In this document: one piece after another, positions 12,650 to 23,200 of the stretch
Numbering within the stretch: position 1 is the stretch's first letter
Layout of the letters: each line of letters starts with the position of its first letter
Source of the DNA: Isoetes taiwanensis
Taxonomy: Eukaryota; Streptophyta; Lycopodiopsida; Isoetales; Isoetaceae
Direction: 5' to 3'
Assembly: GCA_021234155.1 (NCBI GenBank)
Contig: JAJEKV010000414.1
Span: 124,001-188,000 of the forward strand
Length of the DNA: 64,000 bases
Notes under the pieces: model-generated
Seen by the model: the letters and a program-made list of their open reading frames with translations, nothing else
The model's database searches: none
Told to the model about the DNA's origin: nothing
Position numbers and translations under genes: made by a program

Positions 12650-13170
12650 CTCTACTAGGAGGGAGGGTGATTGTTACTACTAAAAGCTAAATACATCAAT
12701 GAGATGTTACTTGTTTTAGATGTGTTTTTACATTATGGTCACGCAAGAGTGTAGACAATGTACTCATTGTATGACACAAATGGAAGCTCCATAGCCTTGT
12801 AAGGTTGAAAAGACTGAGCCAGAGTTGATAATAGAACAAACTAAATCAAATTTGAAGCCATCATCTTGTCCTAATCTATTACAATGATGCTGGGATACCT
12901 AAATGGGATTTACACGCTAGAGTCACATGACTTGATGCTTCTTTATTGGTCTGAGGGATAAGGTTCTTGAAGCTAAAGTTGTCACATTTGAAGCGTTGAT
13001 ATATTTAAGGGAAACATCTAAATGTTTAACCTTCCCCTTCATGAGAAGTGAGACTTATCCACTAGCAGTAGAATCATTAAAGCGGAGTTTGGAATCATCA
13101 TGCCCTTTATGAAACTTATAGAGCGGAGAGACTTATCCAGTAGTGGCAGTACATGATTGAGCATAGTGCC
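12650..13170. other. Non-coding stretch after the PPR fragment
   Basis: No reading frame with recognisable content. The stretch is repeated at about 33,600-34,140, and the two copies differ mainly at CTG/CAG sites (for example 12,890 versus 33,856). Confidence 0.4.
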
Positions 13171-13177
13171 ATGATGC

Positions 13178-13235
13178 AACATAATAGAGTACAACATAAC
13201 ATCATAGAGTACAACATAATAGAGCACAACATGAT
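13178..13235. repeat. Short tandem repeat built on ATAATAGAGTACAAC
   Basis: A degenerate unit of about 15 bases (ATAATAGAGTACAAC and variants such as ATCATAGAGT) is repeated about four times. The copy at 34,150-34,212 is nearly identical. Tyr/Met-rich frames across it are artefacts of the repeat. Confidence 0.7.
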
Positions 13236-13732
13236 GCTGCTGCTAAGCGCTTGCTACAACCGTGCCATCCAAATCGTTGCTTCAGAATTTGCCATTGCAC
13301 CTATGTCAAGTTTGTGGTGTCGCAATGCGAGTGAGAGAACATTCTAGCATGCTTCTGCCATTTGCCATCCGAATGTCCTCCAATGGCAGAGTGCAAGCGC
13401 AAGAAGAGCATAGACCTTCAACATGTGGACCCCCCACCCACCACCGCAGAAACCCCGGAATAGCGGGATGCACACTCGACCTCGCGATCAAAGGGGACGT
13501 ACTGAATGACATGGTGCATGCTCATTTCATTCATCACTCTTTAGGTAGGCTTCCAAACACCCAATCCGGCCATGGCATTGGAAAGTAGGAAGGTTTCCAT
13601 ATGATTTAAATTTTGAATTCTCGGATGACGTGCATATTGATAAGCGTGCCCCATTAATTGGCGGCGTCCGTCTTGAAAAGCGTGGTCCATAAAGGTCACC
13701 GTGTGTGAATATTATAAATATAAAAAAAAGGG

Positions 13733-13984
13733 TGGAAACCCTTCCCATTTTTCGTGGAAACACTTCCCGGATTTCAAAATGGGGAAACCCTTCCCATTTT
13801 CTATGGAAACCCTTCCTAATTTCCTTGGAAACCCTTCCTATTTTCCAAACTTAGAAATTCGGAAGGGTATCCATGGAAACCCTTCTTGGTTTTAATGAAA
13901 GCCGGATGGGTTTCGACGGAAAATAGGAAGGGTTTCCATGGAAATTTGGAAGGGTTTCTACGGAAAATAGGAAGGGTTTCCATT
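13733..13984. repeat. GGAAACCCTTCC foldback repeat, site 2 (long)
   Basis: The left half carries about five copies of GGAAACCCTTCC-like words and the right half about five copies of GGAAGGGTTTCC, spaced 15-30 bases apart with AT-rich fillers such as CATTTTC. The whole therefore folds back on itself. It is preceded by a short AT-rich run and followed directly by the hairpin and promoter cassette at 14,047. The second-block copy is 34,724-34,975. Open frames here, rich in Trp-Lys-Pro and Met-Glu-Thr-Leu-Pro, are repeat artefacts. Confidence 0.75.
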
Positions 13985-14046
13985 GGAGGCCAACTCAAAT
14001 CGGTAAGAGAAAACTGATTTTTTTAGGAGGTGTCTTATGGAGGGAG

Positions 14047-14140
14047 TAATGGCCGAGAGTGGGCGATTTCGGGTTATAATGGCCTGGCGGTGGGCCAGGT
14101 CATGGCGGCACAGCCTGAAATGGCCCACTCTCAGCCATTA
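14047..14140. repeat. Inverted repeat with 26-base arms upstream of TATA
   Basis: The arms at 14,047-14,072 and 14,115-14,140 pair with about four mismatches. The left arm begins TAATGGCCGAGAGTGGGC and the right arm ends GCCCACTCTCAGCCATTA. Two mismatches are CCG against CTG, the discrepancy seen all over this window. The loop holds a second short GC-rich palindrome (GGCC-TGG and CCAGG). Confidence 0.7.
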
Positions 14141-14173
14141 CCCGATGTAAAAGTCCAGACCATGCACATGTGC

Positions 14174-14196
14174 GGTGATGTGGCGGAGGTATAAAA
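14174..14196 (+). promoter_or_regulatory. TATA promoter of the small signal-peptide gene, copy 1
   Basis: GGTGATGTGGC is followed after five bases by TATAAAA (14,190-14,196). It lies about 385 bases before the start codon, leaving room for a long 5' leader. The box order and spacing match the cassette at 1,782-1,809. The copy in the second block has GTGACGTGGC with TATAAAA at 35,174-35,180. Confidence 0.6.
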
Positions 14197-14578
14197 GGTT
14201 TATTTTTCATGTCAGCAAGCCCTTTTTCGCGTTGTCGTCGAAGTCAGAGCAATGGCGCTTCGTGATACGCTAACTTCAGCTATAGGCGCCCGTTGTTTTT
14301 GGCCTAGCGTTGGCCTTGAATCTACTATTGCTATTCATTTGGAATTTGGCCGAAGTTTGGCGAAGTTTCTTGAGAGGTTCGATTTTGGATCTTGGTTATG
14401 GCGCTTGTTGCTTTCTTGTCGGGCGATCGTTCTAATCTTATTCTTTGCTTCATTACAAGTTTGGCGTCACCAGAGAGGTTTCTTGCATGTTCTTGATAAA
14501 GTTATTGCATGCAAGTTTTAACTTGCTTTTTGCTTGTTTAGCATCTTTAACAAGTGTTTGGACGCGCGGATCTTCAAA

Positions 14579-15098
14579 ATGGTAAGCAGGCATGTTGTAA
14601 TATTAGATTATTTTTGCAAGATTTTAACACTATTCCGCTCTTTTCTTGCAGGTTTCCGTGGAGAGGTTTAATGTGTGCTTGATCATGGCGTCTGTCGTGC
14701 TTTTGATTTTGGTGTCGGCTTCCAAACATTGCTTAAGTTTTTCTTGTAGTATTATGGAGGATGTTGAGAGTGATGACCCGACATTTAATCTTGATATTAC
14801 TCAAGAAATGTCTAGTGACGAGTTGAAGAATTATGAGCAAGATAATTCGTTTACTCTTCGCCATCGGATCTAAAGATGAGCCCGAGTTACAAGCCTTTCT
14901 TTCTAATGTTCAGTCTGTTAAGTGGTATAGTGTTAGTAATATTGCAGATGAGAAAGAGGACTTCTTACCTACGGATTCCGACTTGTTAAAGGAGGCAAAT
15001 AATGTTGAAGACGTGATCTTTTTATTTTGATTCCTGGAATGAAGATCTTTGATCTCGATCTCTTTGTACTCCAAAACTTTTGAATGCAATGGAAATTA
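14579..15098 (+). pseudogene. Small signal-peptide-like protein, frameshifted copy 1
   Basis: This is the counterpart of the intact gene at 35,558-36,083. The ATG sits at the very end of exon 1 (14,579-14,581). A 70-base intron follows, with donor GTAAGCAG at 14,582 and acceptor TTCTTGCAG ending at 14,651. Exon 2 begins V-S-V-E-R-F. The N-terminal 30 residues are hydrophobic, like a signal peptide or anchor, followed by an acidic Asp/Glu/Ser-rich region. At about 14,851 this copy reads TTCGCCATCGGATC where the other reads TTGCTGCTACTGTCAGATC. The loss of five bases shifts the frame. Later it ends at VIFLF because its T run is one shorter. The frameshift lies in a run of CTG/CAG and may not be real. 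Confidence 0.55.
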
Positions 15099-15371
15099 AA
15101 TTTTTCAAAAACTTGTATTGTCTATGAAAAACTTGTATTGGGCCATTATGGTTTATAATAATGGCAGTCAAAAAAAGTGGAAATTGCACGGTCTTCACCT
15201 TTATGTATGACGTGACCCCAAAAGCATGCATTTAAAAAAATGTGACAACCATAAAACTGCTGTTGAATAAAAGCAAGTGGCGTTCCATCCGAAATATACC
15301 CGTTTTAATGCAAATCGGCCGTCTGGCATAAAGTGTCGTTAATTAGGAGTAAATAAGTATCCACTTCAACT

Positions 15372-16379
15372 ACGTAAAGTTTGGGTAGTTTCATTCTGAA
15401 AATTTCGTCCAATCCTAGAGTGACACGTGTGCAACATTCTTTTCGAATTGTTCAATTAGTTGCATTCTAAGTTTCTAGTTGCATTCCGAGATCTCTACTT
15501 GCATTGCTTCCTATTACTTGTATTTTGCCTTGCATTCTAGTTTCTTGATTAATTTACAAGAGATTTCTATTTACTAGGTGGGAATTGAACCCGATTGAAA
15601 CCATAGCTAGCAACATATTGGAGCCGGTTACATAAAACGTATTCGAAAACGAGAGCATGTCTATACTGAAAGAAGACAACATTCCTATACAAAATATCGA
15701 ATCACGGAAGCCATATTTTAAGAATGCGGGATGTATTCATCACCAAATGAGCAGATTTTTGCGGCTTACCATATATGAATGCACAAGCTTTCCATGACGG
15801 TTAGCGTGTTTGCCGCTGATATCTACGGTGCCGCCCTGGACCCGTAAAACGTCGGAAGAAAGCAAAGTATAGTATAGTAAAGAAAAAAATGAGAGTAAAG
15901 TATGTGAAAGAAAGAAGGCAGAAAGCAAAGAACAAAAGAAAGCAAGGTAAACGAAAGAAAATAAAGCAAAGAAAACAAAGAAAGCAAGTATAGAAAGGAA
16001 TGGCGGAAAGCAAATAAAACAAAGGAAGCAAAGTACATGAAAGAATAAAGCAAAGAAAACAATGAAAGCAAGTATACGAAAGAAAAAGCGCAGAAAAGAT
16101 GCCGGAAGTATGCTTGCTTTGATCTTTAACCCGCAAAAAACAAAACACTAAAGACCTAGAAGACGAAAAATATTATTTTTCTTCAAGAAAGCCAAGGCGC
16201 CATAATCTTGCAAGCGCCCGATCTTGCGGACAGCCAAGGCGCCATAGCTATAGCTCAATGGCAAGATAGAAGGGCCATAGCCAACAAAGCCGCCATAGCC
16301 GAAAGTGCCAGAAAAAAGAGATTCACAGAAAATAAAGATACAATGCCACGCCGTAATAAAACTACCCAAAACTTTACGT
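15372..16379. mobile_element. 1.0 kb terminal-inverted-repeat element, copy 1
   Basis: The ends ACGTAAAGTTTGGGTAGTTT and AAACTACCCAAAACTTTACG are inverted repeats of about 24 bases with one indel. The middle block copy (28,155-32,486) lacks everything from about 15,374 to 16,480 and reads straight from CTTCAACTAC into AAAAGTTATATGCG, so it works as an empty site. The element has no coding capacity. It carries a purine-rich minisatellite, so it would be non-autonomous. The transposon superfamily cannot be assigned. The short TAC at both junctions of the larger insertion may be a 3-base target duplication. Confidence 0.65.
15850..16090. repeat. Purine-rich minisatellite (GAAAGCAAAG-like)
   Basis: Degenerate GAAAGCAAAG words fill the stretch. 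A longer unit of about 85 bases containing AATAAAGCAAAGAAAACAA is seen twice (near 15,957 and 16,042). The Phe/Leu/Ser-rich minus-strand frames over it are low-complexity artefacts. The copy in the second block is at 36,840-37,075. Confidence 0.75.
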
Positions 16380-16383
16380 TGTA

Positions 16384-16476
16384 TTAATTACATTTTAGTT
16401 GAAATTCACGTCGCGGGCCTCCAGTACCGGCGCGCCCACCTTCCACGGGCTGAATTTCAACTAAAATGTAATTTTG
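16384..16476. repeat. Hairpin with near-perfect 20-base arms and GC-rich loop
   Basis: ATTACATTTTAGTTGAAATTC on the left pairs with GAATTTCAACTAAAATGTAAT on the right. The loop of about 45 bases is GC-rich and contains GGCGCGCCC. It abuts the right end of the terminal-inverted-repeat element and is also missing from the middle block copy. The second copy is at 37,375-37,466. It could be a tiny inverted-repeat transposon or the true right end of a larger insertion. Confidence 0.7.
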
Positions 16477-16545
16477 TATACAAAAGTTATATGCGAATAG
16501 AAATTTCGGACCGTATATATAGGGTTTAAGGCACTCCACGAGAAC

Positions 16546-17660
16546 ATGGACATGGCAGTTCTGGAGCTTAATCCACTTCTATGGAGTGGCATTGGTCGAT
16601 CTTCTACTCTTGAAATACTTCCTCGCCTACATGCTTTTATCGCCTTACTCTCGAACCGCTCGCAAGCTTTGGAACAAACTTATCGTTTCTCAATTGTATT
16701 GGGAGGCTGCGAATCCATATCTTCCACACCCTCTTTCCTCCTCGTGAGTTATTATCGATACCGTGAAATCTCAAACCAATCTGGCGCAGTTATATCACTA
16801 TACTGACAAACTCTTGGCGTAACATTTCACCCATTTAATCCCCCTACAAAATCTCCCATTCATATACACTGTATGTTACGAGCATGGTTTGGTTTGCTTC
16901 GTGAAGATGGCGCCCGGTTTCTTATCTTTAGCACTATGCAATCCGGTGTTGAATGAATGGTTAGATATGCCCTTATTGCTCGTCTCATATAAGACGGAAA
17001 GCCCTGCCTTGTATTATCTACGTAATTATCGCCAGAGAAGACGGATCCTTTTTTCTCGCTAGTAGGGGACCACTCCATGATTTATCCGCTTGATACAAGA
17101 ACGGATTTGTGGGAGAAGATTTTTTGATTCCGAGGCCTTCTTCGGTGATGATGATAACCCGTGTTTTAAGGATATGGTGGTCGAGGGAAATTCTATCTTT
17201 ATTCGATAGAAGCGAAAGTGATGATTATGTCTTTACCTTTGTGCGTGAAACGTGGGCCCGTGAGATAGTAAGGTATGATTTGTTAGAGAAAGAAGTTTTT
17301 CGTTGTCCTGATTTAAATGAGCAACTTACCCCCATGTCATGTCCATATTTGGGTTAAATGGGAAGTTTGGTGATGGTGGGAAAAAAGCGTGATTCTTCTC
17401 ATGTTTGCTTTTGGAAATTGGATGCAGAGTGGAACCTCATTTTCATTCTCACAGATCTTTCTCACAGCTTTGCTGATCATTGGTTTCGATCTTGTGTCAC
17501 ATTTGTTGAGGACCACAACCGACTTTACTATTCCGCCCGCACCGACTTTACTATTCCTCGTTGTCTTTTCGTGGACTCATCAATGTGTGGCAATTAATCT
17601 CTCGACCATCATAACCTCCGGTTTGATTGCGGATCGAGAGATCATACCATTTTCTCATCA
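16546..17660 (+). pseudogene. F-box/kelch-like protein, broken copy 1
   Basis: A TATATATAGG box at about 16,514 precedes the ATG by 30 bases. Combining frames of the three copies gives NPLLWSG, then EDLLL and EILPRL, then RKLWNKLI. This matches the plant F-box signature (LWSxLPEDLLxxILxRLP, then CKxWNxLI) that binds SKP1 in SCF ubiquitin ligases. Further down come VAVGNSIFILDRSG, the RYDLLEKE segment and VCFWKLDAEWNL, which fit kelch/F-box-associated beta-propeller blades. Frames change many times. The gene lies on the plus strand, opposite to the chromovirus whose LTR starts 1.3 kb downstream. Copies at 28,391 and 37,538 are broken at different places. Confidence 0.6.
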
Positions 17661-18981
17661 AAGATAGCCCTCCCGGTATTTTTCTTTTCTATTTGCCTTT
17701 AAGCCCACAATCAAAAGACTTCTTTGAATGGATCCGCACAATCTTTGCTTCGTGCCAATTTTGCGTGTGATTGTGCAAAGTTGAAAAACAATGTTCATAA
17801 TTCAGCTTGACTCTAGGGCTTGGATAGATAAATATTGCATCTCTAAAGGCAAGATTTCACTTTTCTTAGATACTTTTCTGTGCAACAAATGTTCTTTTTA
17901 TTTTTAAATTTGGATTGGCTGAATCTGTTGTTTACAACATTGAAGAAGTGTTGTAGTTATGCATGCAAATCAATTCATCTTTTGAGAAGTATCATGTCCT
18001 TCATGCCTCCTATTAGGTTAATAATCTCATTTTCATTTTCCAAACTGTTCTTTAGCATGTTTGCCTGCGCATCTCAGAGCATGTAGTTTTTGGTCTATGA
18101 TGTTCATTCCATTTAAAATTGCTATGTGTTCGGATAGGTTAATTTTGCTATATTTGGAAGGCATTTTTCTTTATAATTTCAATTAAAAAGACATTCAGTA
18201 GCTGTCCTGTAACATGTTTAAAAAATAATTTATTATCTTCAAACTTTTGCTACCCTTGACATTATTAGCAAAGATCTCTTTGTCTAGCTTTGTCGACATT
18301 CATTTTTTTCATAATGATCTTATTTGTTTTCAATTTGGTAAAATATGAACACAACTTTCTACTAATTGGCGGTAAGCGTCAATTAATCCAAAGCAAAATT
18401 CAGAACTTGGTACTTTGAGGACTTATGTTTGTTACATGTTTCAATTAATCCAAAGCAAAATTCAGAACAATGGTACTTTGAGGACTTATGTTTGTTACAT
18501 GTTTCAGACTCAGAATGGAAAGATTGTAAACCTGAAGGACTCATATCATCCGAGTTTCAAAGTACTATTACACCGTTGATAGATAAAAATGCTGGTAACA
18601 TGTAGAACATGTATCAAAGTTAAAGAAGAATGGGGAAAGATTGAGAAAACAAAGAAATGAAATAAAAGGAAATGCAAAGAAATCCAATGGAGTTAAAGCA
18701 TTGATTCCCAGCTTATGCAAGAGAGGCTATAATGCAAGAGCAAAGATGCAAAAGAAACCAAAGGCAATTAGCAAAAGCAACTGAAACCAAAGGCAATTAA
18801 CAAAAACAACGGGGGTATCATTGAGAAGAGGAAGCATATCAGGCTTCAACAAAGACAAGCAAATTATGTGTGGAAACCAAAGGCAATTAGAGAACCCCTC
18901 AGAATAAAGTTATAGGACTCGCAAGTTTCTCACTAAGGAGAAAACAAACAAGCATTTCTAGTTTTCTAGTTCTTTTGTCTT
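17661..18981 (+). other. Region between F-box pseudogene and LTR, exon-like pieces
   Basis: This stretch is present in all three block copies. It contains a Cys-bearing frame near 17,695-17,890 (the middle copy reads CQFCGDC at about 29,560). An exon-like frame after TTGGCAG is clearest at 30,153-30,335, and a basic frame rich in Lys/Arg/Gln is clearest at 30,392-30,580. No family is recognised. They may be 3' exons or the untranslated part of the F-box gene, or unrelated sequence. Confidence 0.3.
18379..18506. repeat. 62-base tandem duplication
   Basis: The segment beginning TCAATTAATCCAAAGC occurs at 18,379 and again at 18,441. The same doubling is present near 40,322-40,450 but not in the middle copy, which has a single unit near 30,170-30,235. 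Copies 1 and 3 therefore share this derived state. Confidence 0.85.
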
Positions 18982-19534
18982 CACCTTTTATGGATTGGAC
19001 TAATAAGCTACTAACGGAAAAGACAATTTCTCACACAAGATAGTGTAATTCTTTATTAAAAGAGAGATTGGGTACAACACGGGAAAACTTCAACTGCTCA
19101 CACAAGATAGTGGAATTCTCTATTAAAAGAGAGATTGGGTACAACAAGGGAAAAGTTCAACCGCCCAACCATGGAACTAGCACTCCTTGATCACAAGCAC
19201 TTTTGATCGGAGAAATATCCCGCTACAAGTCCCCAAGACACTGCCGCTAGTTCCTCCCCTGAACTAAGATGCAATCTCTCAGAGCCAATCTTCAGAAAGC
19301 TACCAATGATGCCCTTGTTTTTCAAGGCATGTCCTTTTAAACCCCAATGATCTATTCTCGTCCAATAGTCCATTATTGGCTCTAAGACACCAGACTAAGA
19401 TTAGCATCATCTTATCCCTTAATCTATTCCAATCATAGATAACTAGTATAGAGTAGCTAATTCTATATTTGATGGTGCACTATGATTGGCATGACAATAG
19501 AATAGCTAATTCTAGTCTGGACTTTATCATAACA
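18982..19534 (-). repeat. 3' LTR of chromovirus copy A
   Basis: Aligned by eye with the repeats at 30,667-31,183, 40,928-41,473 and 46,271-46,707. On the minus strand it begins TGTTATGATAAAGTCC, directly after the purine-leaning CTAAAAGTTAGAA, a possible polypurine tract. Inside there is a 70-base tandem duplication (AGATAGTG, then ATTAAAAGAGAGATTGGG, twice), shared only with the LTR at 40,928. The low-coordinate end is placed where similarity to the 5' LTR stops and is uncertain by about ten bases. Confidence 0.7.
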
Positions 19535-19663
19535 TTCTAACTTTTAGAATGTATTTGTAGCCCGCCGTGGTAAAGAATCAGTTGTCCTCAGTTGGAAAAG
19601 TAGAAGAACTCCGTTGAAATAATATAGGCTTGTTACATTCATTGCGCAGGTAAACTTCCCTGT

Positions 19664-19760
19664 AAGCTTCCAACAAAGGTAAATAATGTTCAAATAATCC
19701 TTTGTTTTGTAAGCTTCCAACAAAGGTAAATAATGTTCAAATAATCCTTTGTTTTCCATT
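19664..19760. repeat. Tandem duplication in the chromodomain-like tail
   Basis: A unit of about 50 bases beginning GTAAGCTTCCAACAAAGG occurs twice in tandem (near 19,660 and 19,710). The same doubling is at about 41,599-41,695, and a single copy is at about 31,363. It disrupts the C-terminal chromodomain-like frame. Confidence 0.85.
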
Positions 19761-20297
19761 CTGCGTCGTTATGTGGCACCTCCTTATACTTCACCAAATA
19801 TTTGCGATTAGTACTACGACCCTTATGCCTCATAAGGTTGATACACTGGATTATCATCCACTAACATTGGTCCTGATGCGTGCGGTACCAACTGTGGGTT
19901 AACTCCTTTAAATGGCCCGAGATATTCCACATTAAAAGAATTATGCATCTTCCAAGTATCCGGCAATTCCAACCTAAACATTATCATTTATCTTTTCAGT
20001 GATCCTAAAAGGTCCATAAAATCTGGTGACAAGCTTGTGCTTTTTCTGTTCGGAAGCTTAAAGATTCTAATGAATACCCAATCATCCACCTGATATAGAA
20101 CATGTCTGCATTTCCTATTCACTTGACAAATGTACCTTTTATGAGCAACAAAGAGTGCTGCTCTGGTGGATTCCAAAATGATATCCATATCTTTAGCAAC
20201 TCGATCCATATCTTTAGCAACTCGATCTGCCTCCATCACACCTTCTGCCACTTTAATAACAAGATTTGGAGGTAAACGTCCCTGCATAACATAAAGA

Positions 20298-20710
20298 TGT
20301 GATAAACCTGTGGCTGAGTGTGTGGCCATGTTATAAGCAAACTAAACTGTGGCTGAGTGTGTGGCCATGTTATAAGCAAATAAACCACGGCAAATACCGC
20401 CTCAATCGTAAATATGCTCATGTACAAAATTGCGAACATGCATAGGAGAATTCTATGAGTAACTTCCGTCGCCCATCCATCGGGATGGGGATGGAAAAGC
20501 AAAGGAGAAATGCATCCTATGTGATAAACCTACGTGGCCTGAGTGTGGCCATGTTATAAGCAAACTAAACCACTGGCAAATACCGCTCTCAATCAGAAAT
20601 CTGCTCATGTACAAAATTGCGTAACATGCTTAGGAGAATTCTATGAGTAACTTCCATCTGCCCGTCAGTGTGGGGATGGAAAGCTGTGGAGAAATGCATC
20701 CTTGTACCTA
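20298..20710. repeat. 223-base tandem duplication in integrase, copy A
   Basis: GTGATAAACCT followed by the GGCCATGTTATAAGC stretch recurs after about 223 bases (20,298 and 20,521), ending at the repeated GAGAAATGCATCCT. A further 50-base doubling of the GGCTGAGTGTGTGGCC segment lies at its left end. Copy C has the same arrangement at 42,239-42,640; the middle copy has one unit. Confidence 0.8.
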
Positions 20711-23200
20711 GATTTGTAAACAACGCTCTTCAAAACTTGCTGCAAAACTTTGTATCTCTGAAAAATTATTACCTCTGGCAATCCATGGTTCTTAAATACT
20801 TCTTTCAAAAATAACCGTGTAGCATCATGAGCTTTTAATGTCTTTTTGCAAGGAATAAAGATTGCATACTTACTCGAACGGTCCACAATGGTTCAAACCA
20901 GATCATTATGTTGTTTTCTCCGTGGAACACTAACAAAGTCCATCTTGATATTTGAAAAGGTTTTTCCGAGTGCCATCAATAATCATGGTACCTTCTTGGC
21001 ATGGGAATCTTTGATTTTCTGACACATAAGACAGTTTTCCACAAATGCAACAACATCTTTTCCTATAGTTTTCCAATAGAAATACTTTGAAACCAAATCA
21101 TGAGTGTTAAAAATACCCCTTATGACCTGCTATTCGTACCTCATGGCATTCTCGCAGAACCGTTTCCTGAATTGTGGAGTAACACAAAGACAATTTTTAA
21201 AAAACAAAAATCCTTCGCGAAAATAGAAATTGTCAATAATGCATTGCTGGCTTTCATGCAAATCAATCCAAACACTACCAAATTCATTATCTTGCTTATA
21301 TATACCCTTCATTGTCCCAAATGTGCTTTCCCGCCAAAGGGAAAAATTATTCACCTGAATAATGTCATCTGAATGACGCACACGACTAAGTGCATCAAGA
21401 ACTTTTATTCTCATGCACCTGGCTTATAATGAATAGCATTAGCATCAACCCCAAAATGATGTAACAACTCTACCCATTTAACCTGGCATGGGCTTGCAGA
21501 AGCTTGTGTCAATAGTGTCAATAAAAATTGAATGCTTTGTTGGTCCATTTTAATATAAAATCACTACCCATAAGATAATGTTTCCAAATTTTAATAGCCA
21601 ATAGTTCTTTCTCATATAAAGTTTACTTTAATTCGCGAGAATTAAGCTTCGGCGGCTCAAAAAGCAATAGGATGTCCATCCCGTTCTCATCACGCCCTAT
21701 AGAAGAACCACTTGCATCAAGTCTGACCAAACAAAATATTGCTTAGAAAAATCTCGCAAATCGCAAAATGGGCGTGGTAATAAGGCATTGCTTCAAAGAT
21801 TGAAAAGCTTTGTATTTTGAGAACGTCCCCAATGAAAGGGTGTGTCATACTTCAACAAACTTGTTAATGGAAAAGCCAACTAAACGAAATTATGAACACA
21901 CCGTTTGTAGTAGCTACAAAGTCCCAAAAAGAAACGTACCTCAGTGACATTTTGTAGAACTGGCCAATTTTCCACCACTTGCACTTTTGCAGGTTCAACC
22001 TGACCTTTTCCAGAAACTACATGTCCAACATACTCAATTTGAGTTTGAAAGAAAAACTCTTCTTACGGTTTAACTAAAATTTTTCATCACGCAATGTGTT
22101 CAACACCTGACGCAAATATCTATGCGCTCATTCTGCTATAAACCAAAATATCATCCAAAAAGACCACCACAAACTTGCCCAAAAGGGGTCTCAAAACTCT
22201 ACTCATCATTTGACAAAGAGTTACAGGTGCATTAGTTAGTCCAAAAGGCATAACTAAAAATTCATAATGACCATAGGGTGTGCGAAAAGCTGTTTTATGA
22301 ATGTCTGGTTCATCACACGAACCTGATGATATCCAGATTGAAACTATTTTACTGAAGATGGTGGCGCCCTTCAATTGATCCAGTAAGTCATCCACTCGAG
22401 GAAAAGGATACTTATTCTTTATTATGAACTTATTGAGGGCCCTGTAATCAATACACATACGAAAAGAACCATCTTTTTTGTTAACCAAAAGAACTGGTGC
22501 TCTATATGGTGAGCTACTTTCTCAGATCAAACCACAATCCATCAAGTTTTGAACCTGCTTTTGAACTTATCAAGCATAACTGGTGACATTCTGTAAGGAT
22601 GTTTCACTATTGGTTCAGTTCCTGGAACCAACTCAATGTGATGATTTTCTGGTCTATCAGGTGGCATCTCCACAACATCGTCTTTAAACAATGCCTCATA
22701 CTTATTAAGAAACTGCAAACGAGCATGATCCAAATCATTAGTAACAGTGGTTGCTAGCTCATGAAGAAAAACATATACAAGGTAAACTCCTATGGGCTCT
22801 TGTCGCACACATCTTTTAAAGCAGCATGACTAATCACGATAGCAGGATTTGAAAATTTTATACCTTTGAAGGTTACGCCATCGACAGTGACTTCTAAAGT
22901 CTTGTAGCTGATTGTAGGATCAATTTGTCTCCACCGTGGAATCCCACGTACGATGTCCACTTTCCTCATATTTGGAACCACCATAAGATCTCGAAGTTGT
23001 GACATAATCACCAAGTGCAATTTTTTCTTTGTGGCACTTTTCTTTGAACAAGAACCAAATATGTTACTCTATTAGATGCCTACCTCTTTTGTCGATTAGA
23101 AAAAATGAGCAAGTTAAAGGCGGCACCATTGTCCATTTGTATAATCACATGAGTTTGACCAATATGTCCATCAAACAACAATAGGTCATGAGAATCCTGC

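Larger units (their letters stand above)
19545..23200 (-). pseudogene. Ty3/gypsy chromovirus pol, copy A (gag missing)
   Basis: Minus-strand order from high to low coordinates. Protease region: DNGA near 23,125, then VDIVRGIPRW near 22,950. Linker with NHHIELVPGTEP near 22,640. Reverse transcriptase at 22,490-22,120 with [30 protein letters not shown] and the catalytic FLDDILVYS. RNase H end with DALSRVRHSDD near 21,390. Integrase zinc-binding region, then DRSSKYAIFIPCKKT near 20,885, and an integrase C-terminal part with NMATHSATGLS near 20,325. A chromodomain-like tail follows before the LTR at 19,534. Frames are broken in most domains, and a 223-base duplication disrupts integrase. Homology to copy C stops at 23,200, before gag. 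Confidence 0.85.

Noticed and set aside
13733-13984. Possible CRISPR array from regularly spaced repeats
   Set aside because: Words are 12 bases, imperfect, in both orientations, in plant nuclear DNA without cas genes.
13700-13998. Frames rich in METLP and WKPF words, also at 27,608-27,882 and 34,808-34,990
   Set aside because: Translations of the GGAAACCCTTCC foldback words, open on both strands by composition.
15801-16148. Phe/Leu/Ser-rich membrane-protein-like frames on the minus strand (also 36,749-37,131)
   Set aside because: They are the complement of an A/G-rich minisatellite, and all three frames look alike.
12175-23200. Frameshift pattern taken as ancient decay of the chromovirus
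   Set aside because: Breaks differ between otherwise near-identical copies and cluster at CTG/CAG, so age cannot be inferred from them.
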